The notes beneath the pieces were generated by a model. That model saw only the letters and a list, made by a program, of their open reading frames with translations. It ran no database searches and was not told where the DNA came from. A DNA stretch of 64,000 nt from Nonomuraea glycinis (lineage in GTDB: Bacteria; Actinomycetota; Actinomycetes; Streptosporangiales; Streptosporangiaceae): positions 250,398 to 314,397 of the forward strand of contig NZ_BMNK01000007.1 of the NCBI RefSeq assembly GCF_014646515.1, written 5' to 3'. Position numbers and translations under genes: made by a program. Of the stretch, positions 8,619 through 16,711 are shown one piece after another; within the stretch, counting starts at the first letter, position 1; each line of letters opens with the position of its first letter.

Positions 8619-9182
8619 ATGACGGAGAATCAGCGCTCGCAGTGGCCTGACCAGCTCAGCCAGCGCCTCCTGCAGCAGCGCATCCTCGTTCTCGGCCAGG
8701 AGGTCGACGACGACATTTGTAACAAGCTGTGCGGCGAGTTGCTTTTGCTGGCGGCCGAGGATTCCAAGGCGGACATAACCCTTTACATCAATTCCCCGGG
8801 CGGATCCGTGTCCGCCGGTATGGCGCTGTACGACATGATGCAGTTCATTCCCTGCGACGTGGCGACGGTCGCGATGGGCTTCGCCGCGTCCATGGGCCAG
8901 TTCCTGCTCTGCGCCGGCGCTCCCGGCAAGCGCTACGCCCTGCCCAACGCCCGGGTCGTGATGCACCAGCCGCTGGGTGGCATCGGCGGCTCGGCCACCG
9001 ACATCCAGATCCAGGCCGAGAACCTCCTCCACACCAAGCGCCGGATGGCCGAGATCATCGCCCACCACACCGGCCAGCCTCTGGAGCGCATCCAGGCCGA
9101 CTCCGACCGGGACCGCTGGTTCACCGCCCAGGAGGCGCTGGAGTACGGCTTCGTCGACCACCTCGCCGAAAGGATGAACTGA
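8619..9182 (+). CDS. clpP: ATP-dependent Clp protease proteolytic subunit (first of a tandem pair)
   Basis: Serine peptidase chamber subunit working with ClpX or ClpC unfoldases. The catalytic Ser is in GFAASMGQF, His in VVMHQP and Asp in DRDRWFT, so the triad is intact. The ATG at 8619 is preferred over the ATG at 8613 because GGAAAGG lies about 8 bases before it; it gives 187 residues, the mature ClpP length with no long propeptide. The stop is one base from the start of the second clpP, implying co-translation and a hetero-tetradecamer as known for actinobacterial ClpP pairs. Confidence 0.9.
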   Translation: MTENQRSQWPDQLSQRLLQQRILVLGQEVDDDICNKLCGELLLLAAEDSKADITLYINSPGGSVSAGMALYDMMQFIPCDVATVAMGFAASMGQFLLCAGAPGKRYALPNARVVMHQPLGGIGGSATDIQIQAENLLHTKRRMAEIIAHHTGQPLERIQADSDRDRWFTAQEALEYGFVDHLAERMN

Positions 9183-9183
9183 C

Positions 9184-9801
9184 ATGAGCGGACGCTACGT
9201 GCTGCCCTCCTTCACCGAGCGCACGTCCTACGGCATCAAGGAGATGACTCCCTACAACAAGCTCTTCGAGGACCGGGTCATCTTCATCGGCACCCCCATC
9301 GACGACACCTCCGCCAACGACGTGATGGCGCAGTTGCTCACCCTGGAGTCGATCGACCCCGACCAGGACATCAACCTCTACATCAACTCGCCTGGCGGCT
9401 CGTTCACCGCGATGACGGCCATCTACGACACGATGCAGTTCGTCCGGCCGGAGATCCACACCGTCTGCATCGGCGAAGCGGCATCGGCGGCGGCGGTCCT
9501 GCTGGCGGCGGGCACCCCCGGCAAGCGCGCCGCCCTGCCCCACGCCCGCGTCCTCCTCCACCAGCCCGCCACGGAAGGCGGCCGCGGCCAGTCCAGCGAC
9601 ATGGAGATCCACGCCAGAGAGATCCTCCGCATGCGCGACCAGCAGGAGGAGATCCTGGCCCGGCATACCGGCCGCACACCACTGGAGATCCGCAAGGACA
9701 TCGAACGAGACCGCATCTTCACGGCGGAGCAGGCCCGCACCTACCACCTGATCGACGACATCTACGCCTCCAGAAAGCGCACCTTAGCCTCCACCCACTG
9801 A
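9184..9801 (+). CDS. clpP: ATP-dependent Clp protease proteolytic subunit (second of the pair)
   Basis: 205-residue ClpP with a longer N-terminus (SFTERTSYGIKEMTPYNKLFEDR) typical of ClpP2/ClpP4-type subunits, which are processed and bind the unfoldase. Triad residues are the Ser in GEAASAAAVLL, His in VLLHQP and Asp in ERDRIFT. It follows the first clpP by one base. No clpX or tig gene is adjacent, unlike the usual housekeeping clpP1P2-clpX locus, so this is more probably the secondary pair comparable to Streptomyces clpP3P4; no popR-like regulator gene was found beside it. Confidence 0.9.
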   Translation: MSGRYVLPSFTERTSYGIKEMTPYNKLFEDRVIFIGTPIDDTSANDVMAQLLTLESIDPDQDINLYINSPGGSFTAMTAIYDTMQFVRPEIHTVCIGEAASAAAVLLAAGTPGKRAALPHARVLLHQPATEGGRGQSSDMEIHAREILRMRDQQEEILARHTGRTPLEIRKDIERDRIFTAEQARTYHLIDDIYASRKRTLASTH

Positions 9802-9844
9802 CCCACCGGGCCCAGGCCGGACACCGCGAGGGTCGAAATTCTGA

Positions 9845-9936
9845 GTCGTCCCGCTCAGTTTGCGGACCGTACAGGAGAGATGTCCTCGTTCGAGGGGTCG
9901 TCCCGCTCTCGTTACGGACTGTGCAAGAGGCCTGTC
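9845..9936. repeat. Imperfect 40-bp direct repeat at the 3' end of the LLM gene
   Basis: Two 40-base segments (9845-9884 and 9897-9936) match at 30 positions and both begin GTCGTCCCGCTC. The second copy covers the last codons of the convergent oxidoreductase gene. It looks like an old local duplication of that gene's end. No function is evident; no clear hairpin terminator was seen between the two convergent genes. Confidence 0.6.
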
Positions 9937-10811
9937 GGGGCCGATGCGCTGATGAGCTCGTCGGTGACCCATCGCGCGACGTTTTCGGAGTAGGGCGCGG
10001 ACAGGCCGAGGACGATGTGCGGGAAGCCGGCGTCGAGCGCCTCGCCGATCGTGGCCCGTGTGGTGCTGGGGTGGTCGTAGGAGACGGGCAGGAGGATCGA
10101 GCGGGTGATCGAGGCGGGGTCGCGGCCGACCTCGGCGCAGTAGCGGTCCAGCAGTGCGCTGCGCTCGGCGGCGTCGTCGATGTCGCCGCCCGGGATGTTC
10201 CACATGTCGGCGTGCTCGGCGGCCACGCGTAGCGTCGCGGACGACCGTCCGCCGATGAGGATCGGCGGGTGGGGGCGCTGGACGGGTTTGGGGTTGCCGA
10301 ACGCTCCGGTGAGGTGGTGGTAGGTGCCGTGGAGGTCGAACGGTTTCTCCTCGGTCCACAACCGCCGGATCACCGTGCACGCTTCGGCCAGGCTCCCCAC
10401 GGCGTGCGCGAAGTCGTGGAAGGGCAGGCCGTGTGCTTCGTACTCGCGCCGAGCCAGCGGGTGGTCGGGTCGTGAGCCGGCGCCGATGCCGAACTCGAGG
10501 CGTCCGCCGGAGACGATGTCGACGGTCGTGGCGATCTTGGCCAGCATCGCGGGCGGACGGAGTCGGTTACTGGTCACCATCACGCCGAGCCGCAGTCGCC
10601 GGGTGTGGGCGGCCAGGGCCGAGAGCAGCGTCCAGCCTTCGTAGGCCGGTCTGCCCGGGTCGCCGCCGATCGGCATGAGGTGATCGAACAACCACGCGTG
10701 CTCGATCTCCGGGATGGTGTCCGCCTCGCGCCAGACCCGCAGGATGTCGTGGTAGCCGATCTGCTGGGGGACGGTCATAATGCCGAAACTGGGCTGAGGT
10801 GTGGGTGGCAT
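9912..10811 (-). CDS. LLM-class, probably F420-dependent oxidoreductase
   Basis: Luciferase-like TIM-barrel oxidoreductase of about 300 residues. It begins FGIMTVPQQIGYHDILRVWREAD and contains AWLFDHLMP, the LGVMVTSNRLRPPAMLAKIATTVDIVSGGRLEFGIGAG block and PPILIGG, all standard in the F420-dependent LLM family. The start is set at ATG 10811 (MPPTPQPS), since residues encoded upstream are low-complexity and AAAGGA lies about 13 bases before it; 10880 is an alternative. The gene sits alone behind two palindromes that look like TetR operators. Substrate unknown. Confidence 0.85.
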   Translation of the reverse strand: MPPTPQPSFGIMTVPQQIGYHDILRVWREADTIPEIEHAWLFDHLMPIGGDPGRPAYEGWTLLSALAAHTRRLRLGVMVTSNRLRPPAMLAKIATTVDIVSGGRLEFGIGAGSRPDHPLARREYEAHGLPFHDFAHAVGSLAEACTVIRRLWTEEKPFDLHGTYHHLTGAFGNPKPVQRPHPPILIGGRSSATLRVAAEHADMWNIPGGDIDDAAERSALLDRYCAEVGRDPASITRSILLPVSYDHPSTTRATIGEALDAGFPHIVLGLSAPYSENVARWVTDELISASAPTGLLHSP

Positions 10812-10940
10812 GGAGCCGTTGGGTCCTTTCAACACCGACGGCGCCGACCGGGGGGCTGCCGGAGTTCTGAGTGGGGACATGTTCCCTAAAAGGAGCGTGG
10901 CTTGAGCTGTCCAGCCACCGGTCTGGCATCCTGGTTAATC

Positions 10941-10977
10941 GGAACGATGCTCCGCTAACAATAGGGAACGCTGTTCC
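10941..10977. promoter_or_regulatory. Pair of GGAAC-n3-GTTCC palindromes, likely TetR-type operators
   Basis: GGAACGATGCTCC (10941-10953, one mismatch) and GGAACGCTGTTCC (10965-10977, perfect) are spaced 24 bases centre to centre, about two helical turns, upstream of the LLM oxidoreductase. The symmetry and length suit a TetR-family dimer pair. No intact TetR gene is adjacent; the nearest, at 13280, has lost its DNA-binding domain. Confidence 0.6.
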
Positions 10978-11039
10978 GGTTAGCAAGGCGAGGGGTCGGC
11001 TCGGTGACGGTAGGGCCGGCGGGCAGTGGCAGCGGGCGG

Positions 11040-11137
11040 CAGGCGGCGACCCGATAGACGGTGACTCGATGGTCGGTGGCCTGATGGACCGGAGCCCGAT
11101 GGGCGGTGACTCGACAGATGGCGACTCGACGGGGTGA
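11040..11137. repeat. Degenerate short direct repeats in the LLM-DrrB intergenic region
   Basis: About 100 bases made of variants of GATGGTCGGTGGC and CGGTGACTCGA words. They lie downstream of the convergent-ending permease gene and upstream of the operator pair. No coding potential is evident; probably slippage-derived. The rest of the 10812-11152 gap holds the operators and no other feature I can support. Confidence 0.45.
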
Positions 11138-11152
11138 GGGATGCGGGTGGGG

Positions 11153-11968
11153 TCATGCCGTGGTGCGGCGGCGGAAGAGGAGGGCGGCGATCGGCATGCT
11201 GATCACTACGCCGGCCGTGAGCCAGGCCGCGGACAGCCAGCCGGCGTCGCCCATCGGCCGGTCGAGCAGGAGGGCTCGGAGCGTCTCCACCATGGGGGTG
11301 GTCGGCTGGTGCTCGGCGAACCCGCGCAGGAGCGGCGGCATGGTCTCCGCCGGGACGACGCCGTCGGACAGGTACGGGAAGAAGATGACGGTGAAGCTGA
11401 AGGCGCCCGCCGCCTGGGGTGAGGTGACGAGCAGGCCCCACAGCATCGCGAGGGCGGACACCGCGAGGATGTAGCCGGAGATGAGCGCCAGGACGAGGGC
11501 CCAGTCGGTGGCGGTGGCGTCGGGGCGGAAGCCCAGCAGGACGGCCGCGGTCAGGGCGAACCCGGTCGTGACCACGTTGCGGAGCAGTGAGGCGATGACG
11601 TGGCTGGCGGGAAGGGTCCAGCCGCTGATGGGCAGGGTGCGGAAGCGGTCGATCATGCCTCCGGTCATCTCTTCGGCGATGTTGACGGCGGACAGCGCGG
11701 CGCCGTAGCCGCCGGCCATGAGCAGGACGGCGGGGACGACGAAGTCGATGTAGGCCAGGCCGCTGTATCCGGTGGTGATCGCGCCGCCGAAGACGTACAC
11801 AAAAATGATCATGATGAGGATCGGCAGGGCGATGTTCACCAGGAGGGCGTCGAGCGTGCGGGCCTCGTGGCGCAGGGTGCGGGTGACGAGGCGGCGCAGG
11901 TCAGCGAGGGTCGTCGCCACGGAGGGGGCGCGGTCCGGCCGGCCGGGCGCTGTGGTGGTGGTGGTCAT
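11153..11968 (-). CDS. DrrB-type ABC-2 exporter permease
   Basis: 271-residue ABC-2 permease. About six membrane helices begin near residue 45 (LLVNIALPILIMIIFVYVFGG). The family block MTGGMIDRFRTLPISGW lies in the middle, and FFPYLSDGVVPAETMPPLLRGFAEHQPTTPMVETLR near the end is the classic DrrB/daunorubicin-resistance ABC-2 signature. With the ATPase encoded upstream it would export a drug or lipid. Unusually, 280 bases of repetitive DNA separate it from the ATPase gene, where such pairs normally overlap or abut. Confidence 0.9.
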   Translation of the reverse strand: MTTTTTAPGRPDRAPSVATTLADLRRLVTRTLRHEARTLDALLVNIALPILIMIIFVYVFGGAITTGYSGLAYIDFVVPAVLLMAGGYGAALSAVNIAEEMTGGMIDRFRTLPISGWTLPASHVIASLLRNVVTTGFALTAAVLLGFRPDATATDWALVLALISGYILAVSALAMLWGLLVTSPQAAGAFSFTVIFFPYLSDGVVPAETMPPLLRGFAEHQPTTPMVETLRALLLDRPMGDAGWLSAAWLTAGVVISMPIAALLFRRRTTA

Positions 11969-12029
11969 GTCGGCTCCGTTGCGAATTTGGCGGGAAGGTC
12001 TTCCAGAGCGGAGGTCATGTCGCCTCCGA

Positions 12030-12230
12030 TTCGGGTCCGGGCGGGGAGGCGCCCCTGGGGTTGCGGTTCGGGCAGGGGGGTGGCCCTGGGGTTGCGGGTT
12101 CGGGCGGGGAGGTGGCCCTGGGGCTGCGGTTCGGGCGGGGGGTGTCCTCGGGTTGCGGGGTCGGGTAGGGAGGTTCCGCTCGATTCGGGCTTAGGGGGAG
12201 GGGGTGGCCCTGGTCGCGGGTGGGGGCTTG
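12030..12230. repeat. GC-rich minisatellite between DrrA and DrrB genes
   Basis: Five to six degenerate copies of a 31-32-base unit, each containing a TTCGGGC word followed by a G-run and GGCCCTGGGGTTGCGG (copies begin near 12030, 12067, 12099, 12130, 12161 and 12185). The tract fills nearly all of the 280-base gap between the ATPase and permease genes of one transporter. G-runs on the plus strand mean the minus-strand transcript would be C-rich. Slippage expansion is the simplest origin. Confidence 0.7.
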
Positions 12231-12248
12231 GCGTCTCCGTGGAGAGCT

Positions 12249-13235
12249 TCAGGGCGTCGCGGGGGTCAGGGGTGGGGTGGTCGCCGTGAGTGCGAAGAAG
12301 ACGTCGTCCAGGGTGGGAGTGCGCAGTTCCACCTGCGCGATCGGGATGCCCGCCCGGTGGAGGAGATCGAGGGTGTGGCGCAGGTGGTCGGGGGATTGGA
12401 CGGCGAGGGTGAGTTCACGGGCGTCCGGGTCGAGATGCGGGGCGGCGTCGCCCGGGGGCAGGGTGGCGGCGGCGCGGGGGAGGTCGGCGGCGTGGGCCAG
12501 GCGCAGGATCAGGCGTTCCGAGCCCACCTGGCGTTTGAGCGCGGCCGGGGTGTCGTCGGCGACGACCCGGCCGGTGTGGATCACCGCGATGCGGTCCGCG
12601 AGGTGGTCCGCCTCCTCCAGATACTGGGTGGTCAGCAGGATGGTGGTGCCGGCGGCGAGCAGTTCGCGGATCACCGACCACAGTTCGGCCCGGCTGCGCG
12701 GGTCGAGGCCGGTGGTGGGCTCGTCGAGGAAGAGGATTCTGGGGGCGGCGACCATGCTGGCGGCCAGGTCGAGGCGGCGGCGCATGCCGCCCGAGTAGGT
12801 GGCGGCCCGGCGGTCGGCGGCGGCGGCGAGGTCGAAGCGTTCGAGGAGCTCGGCCGCCCGGCGGCGCGCCTCGCGCCTGCCCAGGTGGTAGAGGCCGGCG
12901 AACAACTCCAGGTTCTCCCTGCCGGTGAGCAGGCCGTCGACGGTGGCCTGCTGGGCGGTCAGGCCGATGCTGCGGCGCACCGCGGCGCTCTCGCGGGTGA
13001 CGTCGTGGCCGCCGACGATGGCGGTGCCGCGGTCGGGGGCGAGCAGGGTGGTCAGGATCCGTACGGTCGTCGTCTTGCCGGACCCGTTCGGCCCGAGCAG
13101 GGCCTGCAGGGTGCCCGGCGGGACGGTCAGATCCACTCCGGTGAGCACGTGGGTGCCGCCGAAGGATTTGTGCAGGCCGCGGGCGTGGATCGCAGCTTCA
13201 GTAATTGCGTGCGTCCTACTGTGTATGTCGTACAT
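12249..13235 (-). CDS. DrrA-type ABC exporter ATP-binding protein
   Basis: 328 residues. Walker A is GPNGSGKTT, Q-loop TAQQATVDGLLTG, signature YSGGMRRRLDLA, Walker B ILFLDEPTTGLD and the switch stretch TTQYLEEAD; the catalytic set is complete. A DrrA-type C-terminal domain (LTLAVQSPDHLRHTLDLL, then PTLDDVFFALT) follows. The start at 13235 sits about 7 bases after a TATAGC -10-like hexamer on the minus strand with no Shine-Dalgarno, so the mRNA may be leaderless. A divergent, damaged tetR gene begins 45 bases away. Confidence 0.9.
   Translation of the reverse strand: MYDIHSRTHAITEAAIHARGLHKSFGGTHVLTGVDLTVPPGTLQALLGPNGSGKTTTVRILTTLLAPDRGTAIVGGHDVTRESAAVRRSIGLTAQQATVDGLLTGRENLELFAGLYHLGRREARRRAAELLERFDLAAAADRRAATYSGGMRRRLDLAASMVAAPRILFLDEPTTGLDPRSRAELWSVIRELLAAGTTILLTTQYLEEADHLADRIAVIHTGRVVADDTPAALKRQVGSERLILRLAHAADLPRAAATLPPGDAAPHLDPDARELTLAVQSPDHLRHTLDLLHRAGIPIAQVELRTPTLDDVFFALTATTPPLTPATP
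13225..13235. promoter_or_regulatory. Palindrome at the drrA start, probable TetR operator
   Basis: ATGT-CGT-ACAT (11 bases) overlaps the ATPase start codon in the divergent tetR/drrA promoter region. It is placed where an autoregulating TetR protein would be expected to bind. The local regulator appears unable to bind DNA, so the site may be vestigial or used by another protein. Confidence 0.4.
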
Positions 13236-13279
13236 GGTTACTAAGCTATATCACGTACGCAGTCCGTGAAGGGAGTTCG

Positions 13280-13827
13280 ATGGCACAGGAGCGAGCGTTG
13301 CCGCCCGTCGTGGCGCGCATGTGGGGGCGGGAGCCGTTCCCGAGCCGCCCGCGCGTGGCGGGCTGCCGTGGCGCGACTACCTGGCCGTCTGGACGCGGGC
13401 CAACCGCGACCTGTTGCTCGAACGCCCATGGCTGCTGTCCCTCGACCGGATGACCCCGCCGATGGGGCCCAGGCGCCTGCTGTGGCTGGACCGGGCGCTG
13501 GACGCGCTCGGCGGCACCGCGCTCGACGAGGGAGAGAAGCTCAGGGCGGCCACCGTGCTCACCGGCTACGCGCTGTCCGACGCCACGCTCACGTACGGCA
13601 TGAGCGCGGCGTCGGGCGAACCGGCCGAGGACGGGGTCGGCGGGGCGGCCGACTACGGCGAGGTGCTGGCCGAGGTGCTTGATCCGCTCAGCTACCCCGC
13701 CCTGTCGGCCGCGGTGCGCGCGGGCGGCTTCGGAGGAGCGGAGGGCTGGGTGCAGGACGCCGACTTCCTGTTCGGCCTCAATCTCCTGCTGGACGGCATC
13801 GAGGCGCTGAACGTACGGCGTTCCTAG
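13280..13827 (+). pseudogene. TetR-family regulator lacking its helix-turn-helix (internal deletion, frameshift)
   Basis: ATG 13280 with GAAGGGAG upstream starts a reading frame with the N-terminus typical of exporter-linked TetR proteins (MAQERALPPVVARMWGRE), but after about 22 codons it runs out of frame and stops at 13453. From about 13336 a different frame encodes a normal TetR C-terminal ligand domain (PEPPARGGLPWRDYLAVW, then LLLERPWLLSLDRMTPP) to 13827. The 45-60 residues that would carry the HTH are absent. An out-of-frame deletion in an ancestral tetR explains this. A GTG at 13321 could start a DNA-binding-dead C-terminal domain, but I see no good ribosome site for it. Confidence 0.75.
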
Positions 13828-13904
13828 CGCACGGGCGGTATCGGGCGGGAAAAAGGGAGGTTATAGGGTCTCTCGGGGGTTTATCGGGGAAAACGGGGAG
13901 TCGC

Positions 13905-14666
13905 GTGCCGCTGGAACAGGTGCTCATGTTGCTGGTGGCGGCGGCGGGAGCGGGATGGGTGGACGCCGTCGTGGGCGGCGGCGGGCTGCTGCAACTGCCC
14001 GCGCTGATGATGGCCGGCATCCCGCCCGTGCAGGCCATGGCGACCAACAAGTTCTCCTCCGTCTTCGGGACCGCCTCGGCCGCCGTCACCTACGCGCTGA
14101 CCGCCAAGTTCGACCGGCAGGTGGCGCTGCCGGGGGCGGGGCTGGCCGTGCTCAGCGCCGGGCTCGGCGCCTCGGCCGCGGCGGCGATCTCGGCCGAGGT
14201 GCTGCGGCCGGCGGTCATGGTGATCCTGCTCGGCGTGGCCGCCTTCGTGACGCTGCGGCCGGCGCTCGGCTCGGTGGCGCATCCGCACCTGCGCACCAAC
14301 ACCAGGGTCACCGTCGCGGTGGTCGTCGCGGGGGTGGGCATCGCGTTCTACGACGGGATCATGGGGCCTGGTACGGGGACGTTCCTCATCATCGCGTTCA
14401 CCACCATTCTCGGGCTCGACTTCGTGTCCGCGTCCGCCTCATCGAAGATCATCAACACCGGGACCAACCTGGGCGCGCTGTTCGTGTTCGGGGCGCAGGG
14501 GCACGTGCTGTGGGGGCTGGGGCTGGGCATGGCCGCGTTCAACATCGCGGGCGCGCAGCTCGGCGCGCGCATGGCCATCAGACGCGGTACGGGATTCGTA
14601 CGGATCATCCTGCTGTGCGTGGTGGTGGCGATGGTGACCCGGATGGCCTGGCAGCAGTTCGGCTAG
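13905..14666 (+). CDS. TSUP-family (TauE/SafE) membrane transporter
   Basis: 253-residue sulfite-exporter/TauE-SafE family permease with about eight hydrophobic helices. The two half-repeats each carry the family motif: GAGWVDAVVGGGGLLQLPAL near residue 15 with ATNKFSSVFGTASA, and YDGIMGPGTGTFLIIAF with SASSKIINTGTN in the second half. Starts at GTG 13905 behind GGGGAG. Such proteins move sulfite, sulfonates or other organic anions; the substrate here is not deducible. Confidence 0.88.
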   Translation: MPLEQVLMLLVAAAGAGWVDAVVGGGGLLQLPALMMAGIPPVQAMATNKFSSVFGTASAAVTYALTAKFDRQVALPGAGLAVLSAGLGASAAAAISAEVLRPAVMVILLGVAAFVTLRPALGSVAHPHLRTNTRVTVAVVVAGVGIAFYDGIMGPGTGTFLIIAFTTILGLDFVSASASSKIINTGTNLGALFVFGAQGHVLWGLGLGMAAFNIAGAQLGARMAIRRGTGFVRIILLCVVVAMVTRMAWQQFG

Positions 14667-14767
14667 GACGAGAGTGACGGCGGCCATCGCAGTAGCCAGG
14701 TAGGGGCGCGGTGAATGCGCCACCATCGTCGTACTAGGGAGCACGGCCTGGGATGGTCGGCGGAGTG

Positions 14768-15910
14768 CTAAGCGCGCACCCGCGTGCGCAGAGCGGTGGC
14801 GGTCAGGGCGACGAAGGCGGCCAGCAGCGCCGGGAGGGCCAGGGCGCGTGGCAGGCCGGTGAGTTCGGCGGCGGCGCCGATGAGCACCGGCCCCGACAGG
14901 AAGCCCAGATAGCCGATGCTCGCCACCCTGGCCAGCGCCCGGCCCGCGTACGCCGGGTCGCGGTGGCCGGCGGCGGAGAACACCTGGGGCACGATGCACG
15001 ACAGGCCCGCGCCGAAGCAGCCGAACCCGATCACCGCCGCCACCGGATGCCCGGCCAGCAGTGACGTGCCGAGCCCGAAGGCGGCCAGCAGCCCGCAGGC
15101 CCGCACCAGCGGCACCGGGCCGAACCGCGCCGCCAGCCGATCCCCGGCCAGCCGGCCGGCCGTCATCATGGCGGCGAACGCGGCGTACCCGGCGGCGGCG
15201 AACCCGGCGGAGGAGCCCAGCTCGTCGCGCAGGTAGACCGAGCTCCAGTCGGCCGCCGCGCCCTCGCCCACCAGGCAGCAGAACGCGAGCACGCCGAGGA
15301 AGACGATCCCCCGGGGAGGCCCGGCCCGCTCTCCCGCCGTGGCCGGGGGCGCGGGGACCGAGCGCAGCGCCCACCGGGCCGCCCACGCGGCGAGCGCGGC
15401 GATCACCAGGCCGCCCGTCCAGAACGTCGCGGCGGGGGACAGCTCGACGTGCGCGAACACGCCGCCGAGCGTGGCGCCCGCGAACCCGCCGACGCTGAAG
15501 ACGGCGTGGAACGACGACATGATCGGCCTGCCCCACGCCAGCTCCACCTCCACGGCGTTGGCGTTCATGGACACGTCCAGCACCCCGTGCACGATGCCGA
15601 AGCCGAACAGCGCCACCGCCAGCGTGAGCAGGTTCGGCGCGTACGCGGCCGGCACCAGCACCACGCCCTGGGCCAGGGCGGCGGGAAGCATGACGCGGGA
15701 GCTGCCGTAACGGTCCACCAGGCGGCCCACCGACTGCATGCCGGCCATGGCCCCGGCGGCGATGGCCAGCAGCGCCAGGCTGAGCTGCCCGTCGCTGAGC
15801 CCGAGGTCCTGCTTGATGGCCGGGATCCGGGCCGTCCAGGTGCCGATGGCCGCCCCGGCGAGCAGGAACAGCAGGTAGACGGCGACGCGGGCCCGGCTCA
15901 GCGGCCTCAC
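14768..15910 (-). CDS. MFS transporter
   Basis: 380-residue major facilitator with twelve predicted helices. The MFS loop motif between helices 2 and 3 reads GRLVDRYGSSRVML, and a second-half counterpart GRLAGDRLAARFGPVPLV is present. N-terminal FLLAGAAIGTWTARIPAIKQDLGLS resembles the YbjJ/inner-membrane MFS group. It overlaps the DeoR regulator gene by 4 bases and is therefore probably controlled by, and co-transcribed with, that sugar-type regulator. Substrate unknown. Confidence 0.88.
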   Translation of the reverse strand: MRPLSRARVAVYLLFLLAGAAIGTWTARIPAIKQDLGLSDGQLSLALLAIAAGAMAGMQSVGRLVDRYGSSRVMLPAALAQGVVLVPAAYAPNLLTLAVALFGFGIVHGVLDVSMNANAVEVELAWGRPIMSSFHAVFSVGGFAGATLGGVFAHVELSPAATFWTGGLVIAALAAWAARWALRSVPAPPATAGERAGPPRGIVFLGVLAFCCLVGEGAAADWSSVYLRDELGSSAGFAAAGYAAFAAMMTAGRLAGDRLAARFGPVPLVRACGLLAAFGLGTSLLAGHPVAAVIGFGCFGAGLSCIVPQVFSAAGHRDPAYAGRALARVASIGYLGFLSGPVLIGAAAELTGLPRALALPALLAAFVALTATALRTRVRA

Positions 15911-16668
15911 GCGAGCTCTTTGACCAGGCGGACGGTGACGCCGGCGGCGAGCAGGGCGTCGTGCTGGTCACGGGGGATGGCGTCGTCGGTCACCACCACG
16001 TCCAGCCGCGCGATGGAGCACACGGCGCCGAACGCCGTCCGGGTGAACTTGCCCGAGTCGCAGACCGCGATCACCCGGCGGGCGGCGGCGATGGCCGCCT
16101 GCTTGACCGCCACCTCGGGCAGGTCGTGCGCGGTCAGCCCGTGCTCGGACGACAGCCCGCAACAGCCGATGACCGCCGTGTCGAAGCGCAGCGCCCTGAT
16201 CGAGCTCTCGGTGAGCGGGCCCATGAAGTTCAGCTCGCCGGGCCGTACCTCTCCTCCTGGCAGGACGAGCCGCACGCGTGGCGCGGACGCCAGCAGCGAG
16301 ACCGCCTGCAATGCCAGCGGCAGCACGGTCAGTCGGCGCTCCAGCAGGCTCCGCGCCACCTCCAGCGCGGTGGTGCCGCCGTCGAGCACCACCGCCTCCC
16401 CGTCGGCGATCAACGCGGCCGTCTCGGCGCCGATCCGCTGCTTGGCCTCGGTCGCCTCCCGCTCGCGGATGCCGAACGGCGGCTCCTCTCCGCGCAGCAG
16501 CAGCGACAGCGCGCCGCCCCTGATCCTGCGCACGACGCCCTGCTGGGCGAGCTCGTCCAGGTCGCGCCTGATCGTCATCTCGGACACGCCGTGCTCGTCG
16601 GCCAGCTCGGCGACGGAGACGCTGTCGTTGGTGCGCAGCCTGTTCATGATGTGATGTAAACGCTCCAT
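15907..16668 (-). CDS. DeoR/GlpR-family transcriptional regulator
   Basis: 253 residues from the ATG at 16668 (MERLHHIMNRL). The DeoR helix-turn-helix VSVAELADEHGVSEMTIRRDLDEL is followed by RRIRGGA and the sugar-phosphate effector domain with DGGTTALEVARSL and ITDD-like VVVTDDAIP. Longer in-frame starts exist, but the DeoR N-terminus is complete from 16668. It is coupled to an MFS transporter gene, implying repression relieved by a phosphorylated sugar or similar ligand. Divergent from a WYL regulator across only 43 bases. Confidence 0.88.
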   Translation of the reverse strand: MERLHHIMNRLRTNDSVSVAELADEHGVSEMTIRRDLDELAQQGVVRRIRGGALSLLLRGEEPPFGIREREATEAKQRIGAETAALIADGEAVVLDGGTTALEVARSLLERRLTVLPLALQAVSLLASAPRVRLVLPGGEVRPGELNFMGPLTESSIRALRFDTAVIGCCGLSSEHGLTAHDLPEVAVKQAAIAAARRVIAVCDSGKFTRTAFGAVCSIARLDVVVTDDAIPRDQHDALLAAGVTVRLVKELA

Positions 16669-16711
16669 ATGTTCATACAAACACAGATAATGTGCGCAAT
16701 ACAATTGCACC

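Noticed and set aside
13205..13453. Independent 82-codon gene before TSUP
   Set aside because: From ATG 13280 it encodes only the first residues of a TetR protein and then runs out of frame into its C-terminal domain; treated as part of a pseudogene.
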